From Flavobacteriales bacterium (GTDB taxonomy: Bacteria > Bacteroidota > Bacteroidia > Flavobacteriales_F > PHOS-HE28), in assembly GCA_016721825.1 (NCBI GenBank), contig JADKHI010000001.1:1302001-1366000 (forward strand): a DNA stretch of 64,000 bases. Direction: 5' to 3'. The notes under the pieces are model-generated. The model saw only the letters and a program-made list of their open reading frames with translations. It was not told where the DNA came from and made no database searches. Positions 24,483 to 32,903 of this stretch are shown one piece after another (within the stretch, counting starts at the first letter, position 1; each line of letters begins with the position of its first letter). The position numbers and the translations under genes were made by a program.

Positions 24483-25105
24483 GGGTGTTCGTTGTTGGTT
24501 GTTCCGTTCGACTTCGAGTGCGTCCGTGTTGCTCTGGCCTCGGCGCATCACTGGGGGTGATCCCGCTGGCCAAGGGTTTTAACCGAAAAGGTCGCCGCCG
24601 TGCCCTGCGGCCGATCGTGAACAACCGGGCAAAGCCCCGCCCCTGCTGGCTTTGCAGCGCCCTCCGGAACGCACTTTTAACAATTGGGATGCGGAACATG
24701 CCCCAAAAACATGCGCATCATGGCCGCTACAATGCGCATCATGATCGCTACAATGCCCAACATAGCGTCTACCATGCGCATCCTGATCCCTACAATGCCC
24801 ATCATAGCGCCTACTATGCGCATCATGATCCCTACAATGCCCATCCCAGCCGCTACCATGCGCATCATGATCGCTACCATGCCCATCATGGTCGCTACAA
24901 TGCGCATCATGATCGCTACCATGCCCATCATGGCGGCTACCATGCGCAGGGCATCCGCTTGCATGCACATGGCCCAAGCCATTACAGACCCCAATGCGTG
25001 CCCCTTGCACGCTTCGTTCATCAACAACTCCAGGTCGAAAAATGAAGGTGCCCCCTGTGAAAAAGACGTTAGTACGGCGTGTGCTGAACATGGAGCTTCG
25101 GGTCC
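24483..25105. other. 623-bp gene-free region carrying a minisatellite
   Basis: It holds an inverted copy of the GTTCGTTGTTGGTTGTTCC dispersed repeat (24487-24505), a gene-poor GC-rich stretch (24540-24690) and the 21-bp minisatellite at 24711-24941. Long frames are open on both strands across the repeat. No frame has a convincing family, so no coding sequence is called. Confidence 0.5.
24711..24941 (+). repeat. 21-bp minisatellite, 11 units
   Basis: Eleven tandem units of 21 bp beginning ATGCGCATCATGATCGCTAC or ATGCCCATCATGGCGGCTAC, mostly alternating (a 42-bp higher-order dimer), starting at 24711, 24732 and so on. Being a multiple of three, the array stays open in several frames. One plus frame gives a seven-residue unit MRIMIAT/MPIMAAT, another the His-rich HAHHDRY. 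A minus frame gives Met-rich AIMMRIV. Changes at the last base of the unit (ACA/ACC/ACT) are silent in the MRIMIAT frame. GCG/GCC changes are silent in the HAHHDRY frame. Confidence 0.85.
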
Positions 25106-25720
25106 ATGGTGGCCGCGGCCAGCATCGGGGTGGAACAACCGTGCCGCCAAAGTCCGGCGGAACAGGCCCATGTAGTGGTGCTGCTGGGCGGTACACCCCT
25201 TTACCAAGGCCAGCCACGCCCGGGCCGCCTGCTACCGCCCCGCTCCCTCGGCAAGGCCCTGCGCCAGCTCCTGAAAAGCTGCGAGTCGCGCGTGCGCGAA
25301 CAACTGAAGGCGCTGCCGCCCGGCCGCCCCGCACAGGCCGAAGCCTTGGTTGCCGCCTACAAGCACTGGGAGCACCGCGTGCGTACCCGCCACCTGACGC
25401 CCCACCACCTGCGCGCCCCCGAGGCCGATCACTTCCAGGCCTTCACGCTGCCCAACGCCGTGCGCCAGCAACTTCGCCGCCAACTGGCCGAACCCTTAAG
25501 CGCCACCGCGCCCGACTGCCGCCTGCGCATTGAGGCCCGGCTGCCCATCACCCCCTGTTTGCGCCTGCTGGACAAGGTGGCCGTGTACCTGCGCGCGCCG
25601 CACTATTGCACCCGCAGCAAGCGCTACCGCCCCTTTGCCACCGGCCAGTGGGAACCCCTTGCCGAGGACCGCGTGAAGGCCGCGCTCTGTTGCGGAACCT
25701 TGGTGGTGGTGGTGGAATAG
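25106..25720 (+). CDS. Hypothetical basic protein
   Basis: 204 residues; no family recognised. The central part (SLGKALRQLLKSCESRVREQLKALPPGRPAQAEALVAAYKHWEHRVRTRHLTPHH) is helical and basic, and codon third positions are GC-rich as in the neighbouring real genes, which supports coding. The C-terminus ends in a hydrophobic LCCGTLVVVVE. The exact start is uncertain: it overlaps GC-rich spacer, and a later start is possible. There is no signal peptide. Confidence 0.5.
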   Translation: MVAAASIGVEQPCRQSPAEQAHVVVLLGGTPLYQGQPRPGRLLPPRSLGKALRQLLKSCESRVREQLKALPPGRPAQAEALVAAYKHWEHRVRTRHLTPHHLRAPEADHFQAFTLPNAVRQQLRRQLAEPLSATAPDCRLRIEARLPITPCLRLLDKVAVYLRAPHYCTRSKRYRPFATGQWEPLAEDRVKAALCCGTLVVVVE

Positions 25721-25738
25721 CGAGAAACGACGCAACAG

Positions 25739-26278
25739 CTACTTCAACGTTGCGCTCGTGTCTGTCGACATCGTTTGGCCCTCTGGATTCATTCGTTCCT
25801 TGACAACGGGGTGATAACGCGCCTCATGTTCTCTTACTGCATTGGCATCGTCCGCTCTTGACCAGCCGATCGTGTACGCCGTTAGACCCATCGTGATGAG
25901 AGTGAAGAGACCGTTGATCACCAAGAAGCGCTTATTCCAGATCGTATCTGTGATCTTGGCGCGATTCGCTCCGCGAACCTCTTCCTGGGCTTTCTTCTGG
26001 TCCTCCCAGTACGCGATCGGCCCTCCTTTGAACTTTAGTGCGGCCCGGCCCTCCTTGCCCATTTCGAGGATTTGGGAATAGTCCTTCGGTACAATGATGC
26101 ACCCGCGATCCGCTAGAAATTCCTTGGCACGCTTCTCATGTGGATGGCCGAAGTAAGGTTCTACGGACGTTCGCCATCCCGACCAATTCCCACCCGGTAA
26201 ACGGCCCTCATGGTCCTTGAAATAGTAGAGGAAGTGCTCCGCTAGCTGCTCGTCACTCCAGTCGAGGTGATTGATCAT
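25739..26278 (-). CDS. Hypothetical protein with one C-proximal membrane helix
   Basis: 179 residues, convergent with the previous gene. The N-terminal about 115 residues are soluble (MINHLDWSDEQLAEHFLYYF, HEKRAKEFLADRGCIIVPKDYSQILEMGKEGRAALKFKGGPIAYWEDQKKA). A single hydrophobic helix follows (FLVINGLFTLITMGLTAYTIG, about residues 120-140), then a polar tail. Base composition is lower in GC than the core genes. No family was recognised. Unit context is an accessory stretch with a two-helix membrane protein and a methyltransferase. Confidence 0.65.
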   Translation of the reverse strand: MINHLDWSDEQLAEHFLYYFKDHEGRLPGGNWSGWRTSVEPYFGHPHEKRAKEFLADRGCIIVPKDYSQILEMGKEGRAALKFKGGPIAYWEDQKKAQEEVRGANRAKITDTIWNKRFLVINGLFTLITMGLTAYTIGWSRADDANAVREHEARYHPVVKERMNPEGQTMSTDTSATLK

Positions 26279-26562
26279 TCAACCAAGCTATTCGAATTGT
26301 AGATAGCGAAAGCTATGGCAGGAGAAAGGCAGCATGTCGGGCATCCTGGGTCTTAACCTAAGAAGGCCAACAAGCCACTGGGCCTGGACAGCCTTGAGGC
26401 CTCTGAACGCCACTGACCGCTCAGGCCCTTGGCCTAGAAGCAGCGTAGCGAAGAGGCTATTAGCAAAGAGCCTCTGGCGGGTGAAGGAGCGCTCGCACCG
26501 TTGACAACTCCATATTAACCCTTCTACACTCAGCCGTAAGTTAGGCTCATAATTACAACACC
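26279..26562. other. 284-bp spacer with a possible sigma-70-like promoter
   Basis: AT-richer spacer. TTGACA at about 26500 and TATTAACC downstream lie close to the two-TM gene, but the spacing is not convincing and the -7 box TAnnTTTG is absent. Nothing else was recognised. Confidence 0.25.
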
Positions 26563-27597
26563 ATGCACAGCGCCGAGCAATACGAGACCGTCCAGAAGGA
26601 ACTACGGACCAATCTCGATCAACTCTCAGCCCTAGACCTGGAGCGGGACCTCATACGCCGGGATGATCTTGGCACTGAATTCAATTTCGAGCGGGCGAGG
26701 CACGTCTTCGTTGAAGTGCTGGACACGGTCCGTCTTACGCGCTATTGGGACTTGCGATTAGCGCCACATTCTCAACTTCTACAGATCAAGCATCGGCTCT
26801 TGGAGCTCGCAGATGCGATCAACGCTGTGCAGCAGTTCAAGCCGGGTAGAGCGAACAATCCGGTCAACACACGCGATCACCTCGCGACTAACATTAGCAG
26901 CGCCTACGACAACTTCTACCAAAGCCTAACATCCGGTCTCGTATCCAGCGCCCTTATCGGCACCACACAGGAGGACCTGAAGGGTCAAGCTAAGGCTACT
27001 CTACATGAAGTGGCTTCCATCCGGGAGGAAGCTAGGGATGAACTGAACAAGCTGCTTGTTGAGGCGCAGGCCACCCTCGCAACGCTTCGCGAAACCGCAG
27101 CAGAATCGGGCGTCACCCACCATGCCACCGTGTTCAGTGAAGAAGCACGGGCACATGATACCATGGCAACGACTTGGCTAAGGACAATCTACGGCACCTT
27201 GACGATCACTGTGTTGTGCGGAATCGGGCTGCTCTTCTTGCAATTGGAAACGCTCACGGGAAATGCGGATGCCTCGAATATGGCTCATGTCCAGTTCACC
27301 ATAACCAAAGTGGTGCTGATCGCGGCTTGTTTCTACGCCTTATCCCTGGCGGCCCGGAACTACAAGGCACACCGGCACAACGCCGTAATGAACAAGCACC
27401 GCCAGAACGCGCTACAGACCTTCGAGACCTTTGTGAAGGCGAGCGCCGATGAGCAGACGCGCAATGCCGTTCTACTGGAAGCCGCACGCACCATCTACGG
27501 CAACCAATCCACGGGTTACCTGGCCAACACGGGTGACACGGACAACCCCAGCCGGGTGATCGAGATCTTCAAAGCGGCTGATCGTAGCTCTACCTGA
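26563..27597 (+). CDS. Two-TM protein with coiled-coil N-terminus, of a type seen in accessory islands
   Basis: 344 residues. Residues 1-200 are soluble and helical (EQYETVQKELRTNLDQLSALDLERDLIRRDDLG, ATLHEVASIREEARDELNKLLVEAQATLATLRETAAES). Two membrane helices follow at about 205-226 (TIYGTLTITVLCGIGLLFLQL) and 248-267 (KVVLIAACFYALSLAARNYKA). A conserved-looking C-terminal segment begins HRHNAVMNKHRQNALQTFETFVK and goes on to AVLLEAARTIYGNQSTGYL. I recall this C-terminal pattern from membrane proteins in variable or defence-associated loci, but cannot name a family. It would place a long cytoplasmic sensor-like part on the inner membrane. No nuclease or NTPase partner is visible next to it. 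Confidence 0.7.
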   Translation: MHSAEQYETVQKELRTNLDQLSALDLERDLIRRDDLGTEFNFERARHVFVEVLDTVRLTRYWDLRLAPHSQLLQIKHRLLELADAINAVQQFKPGRANNPVNTRDHLATNISSAYDNFYQSLTSGLVSSALIGTTQEDLKGQAKATLHEVASIREEARDELNKLLVEAQATLATLRETAAESGVTHHATVFSEEARAHDTMATTWLRTIYGTLTITVLCGIGLLFLQLETLTGNADASNMAHVQFTITKVVLIAACFYALSLAARNYKAHRHNAVMNKHRQNALQTFETFVKASADEQTRNAVLLEAARTIYGNQSTGYLANTGDTDNPSRVIEIFKAADRSST

Positions 27598-27730
27598 TGT
27601 TCCTCCATCAAGAGAATTGAAACGCCGACACGAGCCTGGAGATCTTCCGGACCTTGAATAGACGCACCATTTGGAGGCTAAGCTCACCAATCCAAACCAT
27701 GGCTTACTGTGAATGCTTCGGGCCTATCGC

Positions 27731-28423
27731 TCAAAGCAACTCAGCAGCGATCAGGTTCGAGTACGTAATGTGGCTCCCTTCCCCAGTCGGCTTTCCATCA
27801 TAGCGCTTGAGGCCTAACTTCTCGGCTGCTTCGTCGCAGATCCGAATGAACTGTTCGGTGTCAGTTACCTCCTTTCGCTCCGGTTTCACTCTCACATACA
27901 CAAGCCCGCCTGGTTTAGACCACGCTTGTATCCTTGACCAAGCCTCGCGAAGCTGTGTAATAGGAAGAAAGTGCAAGACGTTGCTCGCTATTACCAGATC
28001 ATAATGTGGCTGCAAGCTCACATAATTCTGTATGTGACAACCATACCGCAATTGAATCTTCTCACGAAGCGCTGAGTAAGTCTGCTTTACTGCAATTGCG
28101 CATGACGGAACTGGCTCAACCTCAGACCATAAATAGTGCAATGTGCGGGGGTATGGCCATGCCTCACCTTTTGCCTCCTCCCGTATCTTTATGTGAGCTT
28201 CTACAGCCCCCTCCTCACTGTTCCTGTCAACCCCTTCCAGATGTTCGAATCCAAAGGTATAGTACAGCATGACCGTACCTATTCCCACGCCGACGCCAAG
28301 ATCCAATACTGACCGAACGTGGGCTTCTCTAATACGCTGGTCGATGCGGTCGTCACTCTGACCGCAAAACAACTCCCAAAAAGCTCCCTCTTCTCCGAGT
28401 GTCTTGAACTTAGCTGGTTCCAT
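27731..28423 (-). CDS. Class I SAM-dependent methyltransferase
   Basis: 230 residues. Motif I is VRSVLDLGVGVGIGTVMLYYTFG (about residues 37-59), then an acidic EGVDRNSEEG, motif IV HYDLVIASNVLHFLP, and post-motif GGLVYVRVKPERKEVTDTEQF. The small-molecule or macromolecular substrate is unknown. GC is lower than the housekeeping genes (about 50%), matching the accessory stretch 25739-28423. The start is the ATG at 28423. Confidence 0.78.
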   Translation of the reverse strand: MEPAKFKTLGEEGAFWELFCGQSDDRIDQRIREAHVRSVLDLGVGVGIGTVMLYYTFGFEHLEGVDRNSEEGAVEAHIKIREEAKGEAWPYPRTLHYLWSEVEPVPSCAIAVKQTYSALREKIQLRYGCHIQNYVSLQPHYDLVIASNVLHFLPITQLREAWSRIQAWSKPGGLVYVRVKPERKEVTDTEQFIRICDEAAEKLGLKRYDGKPTGEGSHITYSNLIAAELL

Positions 28424-28801
28424 AGCTGTATTGCAGGTAAGTTATCCAGAATTCTATGAAGTCATTCCCCCTCCGACGCTCGGGTGTCCCGGGTGTGTTA
28501 CGCTCGCACCCATCCGCTTGCCGCTCAATAACTCGCCGCTTACATTCGGACAGGAGGGCGAAGGAGCGCCCGACCACAACAGTTGAAAGGCCCAAAGGCT
28601 CAGTAGCCAGCGTCGCAATTCGAGTAAAGCAAAGCTCGTGGCTCAGGGCTCGGGGCCAATGGACGAAGGAGCAAGCTCCGCTGACGTAGACCAACTCGCC
28701 GCTAGCCGCTCAATACCTCGCCGCTAAAGAATGAGGCAAGCTCCGCGTCCATTGCGTATGTTCGATGAGCGAGATCACAGTTGCACACGAATGCCAAGGT
28801 C
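28424..28801. repeat. Spacer with GCCGCTAGCCGCTCAA-type repeats upstream of the triplicated cassette
   Basis: 378 bp with related words CTTGCCGCTCAATAACTCGC (about 28516), AACTCGCCGCTAGCCGCTCA (about 28689) and GAGGCAAGCTCCGCGTCCAT. It ends in the 18-nt TCCATTGCGTATGTTCGA (28748-28765), the leader of the first triplicated gene. Similar words recur near 33345. Confidence 0.6.
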
Positions 28802-29764
28802 ATGAAAAGCGCTCTATTCCTTCTTAGCACCCTGCTCGGCTTAGGAACCTACGGACAGAACCTAGTTCCGAACGGCAGCTTCGAACAGTACACTGGCTCC
28901 TGTCAGTTCGGTGTTGGATACGCTAACATGTATGATTGGGTCCGGCCAGATTGTGGTCAATGGCCGGGTTTCGGACATGCTTGCAACAATGGGCTCGGCA
29001 ATGGTTCTGGAACCCCGCAAGGTGGCTTGGGATATCAAGAACCAGTTGAGGGTGTTGGCTATGCAATGCTTTGGACATTGCGGATGAATTCCCAGTTATA
29101 CCCGGACGGGAACCCTCAGGTCTATGTCTCTGTGGATTTGACAACACCACTGGTTGCCGGCCAGCGCTATTGCATGCGCTTCTACGCGAACCTCGTCGAT
29201 TCGGCGAGCTACAAGACCACAGCTCTGCATGCCTTGTTCTGGTATGGTGTACCAAGTGCATGCAACCAAGCAGATTCCACATGGGACGACCAAGCACAGA
29301 TCACCTTTGACATAACCGATGTTGACACGATGAACTGGAAGCTCCTTGAAGGATCCTTCGTGGCCAATGGAGGTGAAGTGAACTTGACGATCGGCTCGTT
29401 CCTATTCGACAGTGAGATCATCAGTACATTTTTAGGGAGTCATCCGATCCATGGCGATAATGCTCTGTATTTGATCGATGATGTCTGGGTGTGGGCCTGC
29501 GAAGTCGGTGTAGAGGAGCACACCAATGATCGCCTGCGCCTGTACCCGAACCCGGCTACGGACCTGGTGCGGATCGCGTTGAACGCCGGTGAGGAAATGG
29601 GTACCGTGAGCGTGCTGGATGTGCAGGGCCGCACGGTGCTTCAGCAGGCCTTCCGAGGCGTGCAAGCGGAGCTGGATGTTTCCGGCTTGAGCAGTGGTGC
29701 ATACGTGGTGCAACTGCGCACGGAGCGTTCGGTGTTGTCGGCGCCGTTGCAGGTGGTGCGGTAG
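28802..29764 (+). CDS. T9SS-sorted secreted protein, triplicate copy A
   Basis: 320 residues from MKSALFLLSTLLGLGTYGQ (signal peptide); an in-frame TTG at 28781 is an unlikely start. The mature protein begins NLVPNGSFEQYTGSCQFGVGYANMYDW, a carbohydrate-binding-like beta-sandwich pattern (VPNGSFE ... PLVAGQRYCMRFYANLVDSASYKT ... NYSL-like strands ... YLIDDVWVWAC). The C-terminal 80 residues are a type A sorting domain (RLRLYPNPATDLVRIAL, LSSGAYVVQLRTERS). It is the most divergent of three tandem paralogues. No catalytic residues were recognised; probably a surface or secreted binding protein (inference). Confidence 0.85.
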   Translation: MKSALFLLSTLLGLGTYGQNLVPNGSFEQYTGSCQFGVGYANMYDWVRPDCGQWPGFGHACNNGLGNGSGTPQGGLGYQEPVEGVGYAMLWTLRMNSQLYPDGNPQVYVSVDLTTPLVAGQRYCMRFYANLVDSASYKTTALHALFWYGVPSACNQADSTWDDQAQITFDITDVDTMNWKLLEGSFVANGGEVNLTIGSFLFDSEIISTFLGSHPIHGDNALYLIDDVWVWACEVGVEEHTNDRLRLYPNPATDLVRIALNAGEEMGTVSVLDVQGRTVLQQAFRGVQAELDVSGLSSGAYVVQLRTERSVLSAPLQVVR

Positions 29765-29915
29765 TTCGTTCCGAGGATTGGGTGACTCGCGTGCGTCACG
29801 CTCTTACCCATCCGCTAGCCGCTCAAGAACTCGCCGCTAGAGGAATGAGGCAAGCTCCGCGTCCATTGCGTATGTTCGATGAGCGAGATCACTGTTGCAC
29901 ACGAATGCCAAGGTC
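29765..29915. repeat. Duplicated leader between copies A and B
   Basis: 151 bp almost identical to 30876-31026. It carries GCTAGCCGCTCAAGAACTCG, TCCATTGCGTATGTTCGA (29872-29889) and ACGAATGCCAAGGTC up to the ATG of copy B, so leader and gene were duplicated together. Confidence 0.8.
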
Positions 29916-30875
29916 ATGAAAAGCGCTCTATTCCTTCTTAGCACCTTGCTCGGCTTAGGAACCTACGGACAGAACCTGGTGCCCAACGGCAGTTTCGAGC
30001 AGTTCACGACGAACTGCAATTTCGGCCTTCAATACTCGATGTTACAGGACTGGGTCTATCCAGATTGCGCTTCTAGTCCCGGGTTAGCTCATGCATGCAA
30101 CCCGCTTGCCGGTGTTCCACATAGTGGTTATGGATTCCAAGAGGCCCACAGCGGTGATGCGTTCATTGTCCTTTGGACCCTGAGCATGAACTCTCAGGGT
30201 GGTTTCCCTGATGGCAACCCACAGATGTATGCGAATATCGATCTGAACCAACAGCTTGTAGCGGGCCAGCACTATTGCCTCCGGTTGTGGATGAACATGG
30301 CCGATTCATCATGCTATCGCACCAGTGCCTTCCATGCCTTCCTGTGGTACGGAACGCCCACGGTGTGCAACTACCAGGATACCGCATGGGACACGTACGC
30401 GGCGGTGACCTTCGACATCAGTGCGGTGGATACCGCAGGTTGGACCTTGCTGGAAGCCGGGTTCGAGGCCAGTGGTGGCGAGAGCAACCTGACGCTCGGT
30501 GCTTTTCAAACGCTGGACGAGATCGACAGTGTCTTCATCGCGGACCATAGCAATGCGCTTGGGGCCCTACTGGCCGCATATTTCATTGATGACGTGGAGC
30601 TGTGGGCATGCGAAGTCGGCGTGGAAGAGCATGCCAACGATCGACTGCGCTTGTACCCGAACCCGGCTACGGACCTGGTCCGGGTCGCGTTGAACGCCGG
30701 AGAGGAAACAGGTACCGTGAGCGTGCTGGATGTGCAGGGGCGCGTGGTGCTTCAACAGGCCTTCCGAGGCGTGCAAGCGGAGCTGGATGTTTCCGGCTTG
30801 AGCAGTGGTGCGTATATGGTGCAGCTGCGCACAGAGCGTTCGGTGTTGTCGGCGCCGTTGCAGGTGGTGCGGTAG
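29916..30875 (+). CDS. T9SS-sorted secreted protein, triplicate copy B
   Basis: 319 residues with the same signal peptide and sorting domain as copy A. Residues 20-40 (NLVPNGSFEQFTTNCNFGL) are identical to copy C. Residues 41-95 (YSMLQDWVYPDCASSPGLAHACNPLAGV...) differ from both other copies. From MNSQGGFPDGNPQ onward it is almost identical to copy C, including SYHAFLWYG-like FHAFLWYGTPTVCNYQDTAWD and YFIDDVELWACEVGVEEH. It lacks the GNGSG(V/T)PQGGLGYQ segment that A and C share. Confidence 0.85.
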   Translation: MKSALFLLSTLLGLGTYGQNLVPNGSFEQFTTNCNFGLQYSMLQDWVYPDCASSPGLAHACNPLAGVPHSGYGFQEAHSGDAFIVLWTLSMNSQGGFPDGNPQMYANIDLNQQLVAGQHYCLRLWMNMADSSCYRTSAFHAFLWYGTPTVCNYQDTAWDTYAAVTFDISAVDTAGWTLLEAGFEASGGESNLTLGAFQTLDEIDSVFIADHSNALGALLAAYFIDDVELWACEVGVEEHANDRLRLYPNPATDLVRVALNAGEETGTVSVLDVQGRVVLQQAFRGVQAELDVSGLSSGAYMVQLRTERSVLSAPLQVVR

Positions 30876-31026
30876 TTCGTTCCGAGGATTGGGTGTCCCG
30901 CGTGCGTCACGCTCTTACCCATCCGCTAGCCGCTCAAGAACTCGCCGCTAGAGGAATGAGGCAAGCTCCGCGTCCATTGCGTATGTTCGATGAGCGAGAT
31001 CACTGTTGCACACGAATGCCAAGGTC
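30876..31026. repeat. Duplicated leader between copies B and C
   Basis: Second copy of the 151-bp leader; TCCATTGCGTATGTTCGA is at 30973-30990. It differs from 29765-29915 at very few positions. Confidence 0.8.
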
Positions 31027-31998
31027 ATGAAAAGCGCTCTATTCCTTCTTAGCACCTTGCTCGGCTTAGGAACCTACGGACAGAACCTGGTGCCCAACGG
31101 CAGTTTCGAGCAGTTCACGACGAACTGCAATTTCGGCCTTGGCTACAATAGTTTGCAGGATTGGACAGATCTGGATTGTGCAGCAAGTCCCGGTTTAGCG
31201 CATGCGTGCAATAACAGCTTGGGCAATGGCAGCGGAGTGCCTCAAGGGGGGCTTGGGTATCAAGTCAGTCACAGTGGCGATGGGTTTATGATGGTATCGA
31301 CTTTGGTCATGAATAGCCAGGGTGGCTTCCCGGATGGCAACCCACAGGCTTATGCGAATGTCGACCTGACGCAACCGCTGGTGGCGGGCCAGCACTATTG
31401 CCTACGGTTGTGGATGAACATGGCCGATTCATCATGCTATCGCACCAGTGCCTTCCATGCCTTCCTGTGGTACGGAACGCCCACGGTGTGCAACTACCAG
31501 GATACCGCATGGGACACGTACGCGGCAGTGACCTTCGACATCAGTGCGGTGGATACCGCAGGTTGGACCTTGCTGGAAGCCGGGTTCGAGGCCAGTGGTG
31601 GCGAGAGCAACCTGACGCTCGGTGCTTTTCAAACGCTGGACGAGATCGACAGTGTGTTCATCGCGGACCATAGCAATTTGTTTGGGGCCCTGGTGGCTGC
31701 ATATTTCATTGATGACGTGGAGCTGTGGGCCTGCGAGGTCGGCGTGGAGGAGCATGCCAACGATCGACTGCGCTTGTACCCGAACCCGGCTACGGACCTG
31801 GTGCGGATCGCGTTGAACACGGGTGAAGAAGCTGGTACGGTAAGCGTGCTGGATGTGCAGGGCCGCACGGTGCTTCGGCAAGCCTTCCGAGGTGTGCAAG
31901 CGGAGCTGGATGTTTCCGGCTTGAGCAGTGGTGCGTATATGGTGCAGCTGCGCACAGAGCGTTCGGTGTTGTCGGCGCCGTTGCAGGTGGTGCGGTAG
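31027..31998 (+). CDS. T9SS-sorted secreted protein, triplicate copy C
   Basis: 323 residues; signal peptide, beta-sandwich and type A sorting domain as in copies A and B. Its first 40 residues and most of the C-terminal 220 match copy B, but the segment AHACNNSLGNGSGVPQGGLG matches copy A (AHACNNGLGNGSGTPQGGLG). It is therefore a mosaic of the two others, consistent with gene conversion or unequal crossover. A terminator lies at 32159-32197. Confidence 0.85.
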   Translation: MKSALFLLSTLLGLGTYGQNLVPNGSFEQFTTNCNFGLGYNSLQDWTDLDCAASPGLAHACNNSLGNGSGVPQGGLGYQVSHSGDGFMMVSTLVMNSQGGFPDGNPQAYANVDLTQPLVAGQHYCLRLWMNMADSSCYRTSAFHAFLWYGTPTVCNYQDTAWDTYAAVTFDISAVDTAGWTLLEAGFEASGGESNLTLGAFQTLDEIDSVFIADHSNLFGALVAAYFIDDVELWACEVGVEEHANDRLRLYPNPATDLVRIALNTGEEAGTVSVLDVQGRTVLRQAFRGVQAELDVSGLSSGAYMVQLRTERSVLSAPLQVVR

Positions 31999-32041
31999 TG
32001 GCGGAGGAAGCACGTGCAGTAGATCCGGTGCGTCCATTTCT

Positions 32042-32060
32042 GCGCGCCAGCGGCCCAAGA
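32042..32060 (+). repeat. Solo end of the GCGCGCCAGCGGC element
   Basis: GCGCGCCAGCGGCCCAAGA, the end sequence of the inverted-repeat element at 58929-59068, without a partner end nearby. Confidence 0.6.
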
Positions 32061-32158
32061 TCTGGGCACCACGCAGTTCCCTTCAGTGGCATCACGGCTT
32101 GCTCCTCGCCAAGGCGACCCTCTATTTTCCGGAGTATAAGTGAACCATCACCCCCCCA

Positions 32159-32197
32159 AACGAAAGAAGCCCGGCACATCGCCAGGCTTCTTTCGTT
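32159..32197. terminator. Long bidirectional terminator hairpin
   Basis: AACGAAAGAAGCCCGGC against GCCAGGCTTCTTTCGTT with a 5-nt loop and one mismatch, with A and T runs outside. It lies between the convergent copy C and DUF3332 genes. Confidence 0.8.
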
Positions 32198-32213
32198 CAG
32201 AACGGTCCAACAC

Positions 32214-32804
32214 TCACTTCACACACGCCATCCCCTCCTCCACGGCGCGGAACTTAGCCAGCACGGCGGCTTGGTCCTGCGCGTCGGCAGCGGTAAGGTC
32301 CACGGGGCCGTTGGTGGTGTGGATGCGCACGGCCTGGGCCTGATCATCGAGGAAGGTGAGGATGGGCTGATCGCAGACCAGGGCGTCGCTGTAGTTCCAG
32401 CTGCGGTTGGTGCGGTCGAACTTGAGGATGCGCACGGCACCGGCGTCGGCACCGGTGAGCTGCGTGGTGGTGAAGGTGTCCTTGGTGGCATCGATGCGGT
32501 AATCAATGCCCTTCAGGGTCACCAGCTGCAGCTCGTGGTCGCCCTCGTTCATGCTGATGGGGTTGCTGCCGCTCCAGAACTCGATCAGGTTCAGGATGAT
32601 GGTGTCCACACCGACAACGATGGGGTATACGATGCATCCGGGGATCCAGAACAGCAGGGACTTGAGGAACTTGCTGTCGGTGATGCCGTCGTGGAAGGCA
32701 TAGGCCTTCTTGGTGAGGGCGAAGCTGCCGAAGCAGCCGGTCTGGGTGATGGTGATGCTGCCGAGCAGCAGGAACAAGGAGGCGTTGCGCAGGGTCTTCT
32801 TCAT
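32214..32804 (-). CDS. DUF3332 family lipoprotein
   Basis: 196 residues. MKKTLRNASLFLLLGSITITQTGC is a lipoprotein signal with the lipobox near QTGC. The following FGSFALTKKAYAFHDGITDSKFLKSLLFWIPGCIVYPIVVGVDTIILNLIEFWSGSNP matches the DUF3332 family, including one membrane-embedded hydrophobic stretch. The C-terminal half is a small beta domain (VRILKFDRTNRSWNYSDALVCDQ). Function in the family is unknown. A near-promoter box TTCCTTTG (minus strand, 32830-32837) lies 25 nt upstream of the ATG. Confidence 0.85.
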   Translation of the reverse strand: MKKTLRNASLFLLLGSITITQTGCFGSFALTKKAYAFHDGITDSKFLKSLLFWIPGCIVYPIVVGVDTIILNLIEFWSGSNPISMNEGDHELQLVTLKGIDYRIDATKDTFTTTQLTGADAGAVRILKFDRTNRSWNYSDALVCDQPILTFLDDQAQAVRIHTTNGPVDLTAADAQDQAAVLAKFRAVEEGMACVK

Positions 32805-32903
32805 GGGTGCGGTGGGTTGGGTTGAGCGCCAAAGGAACCGGGGATGGGGGGCTGCACACGGAGATGGAGGCGGGCGTTATCAACGGGATGCGGTGGATCG
32901 GGG

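Noticed and set aside
24711..24941. CRISPR array
   Set aside because: Units are contiguous 21-bp repeats without spacers, and no cas genes are present. The same holds for the 90-bp repeats at 21437-21990 and the array at 32904-33261.
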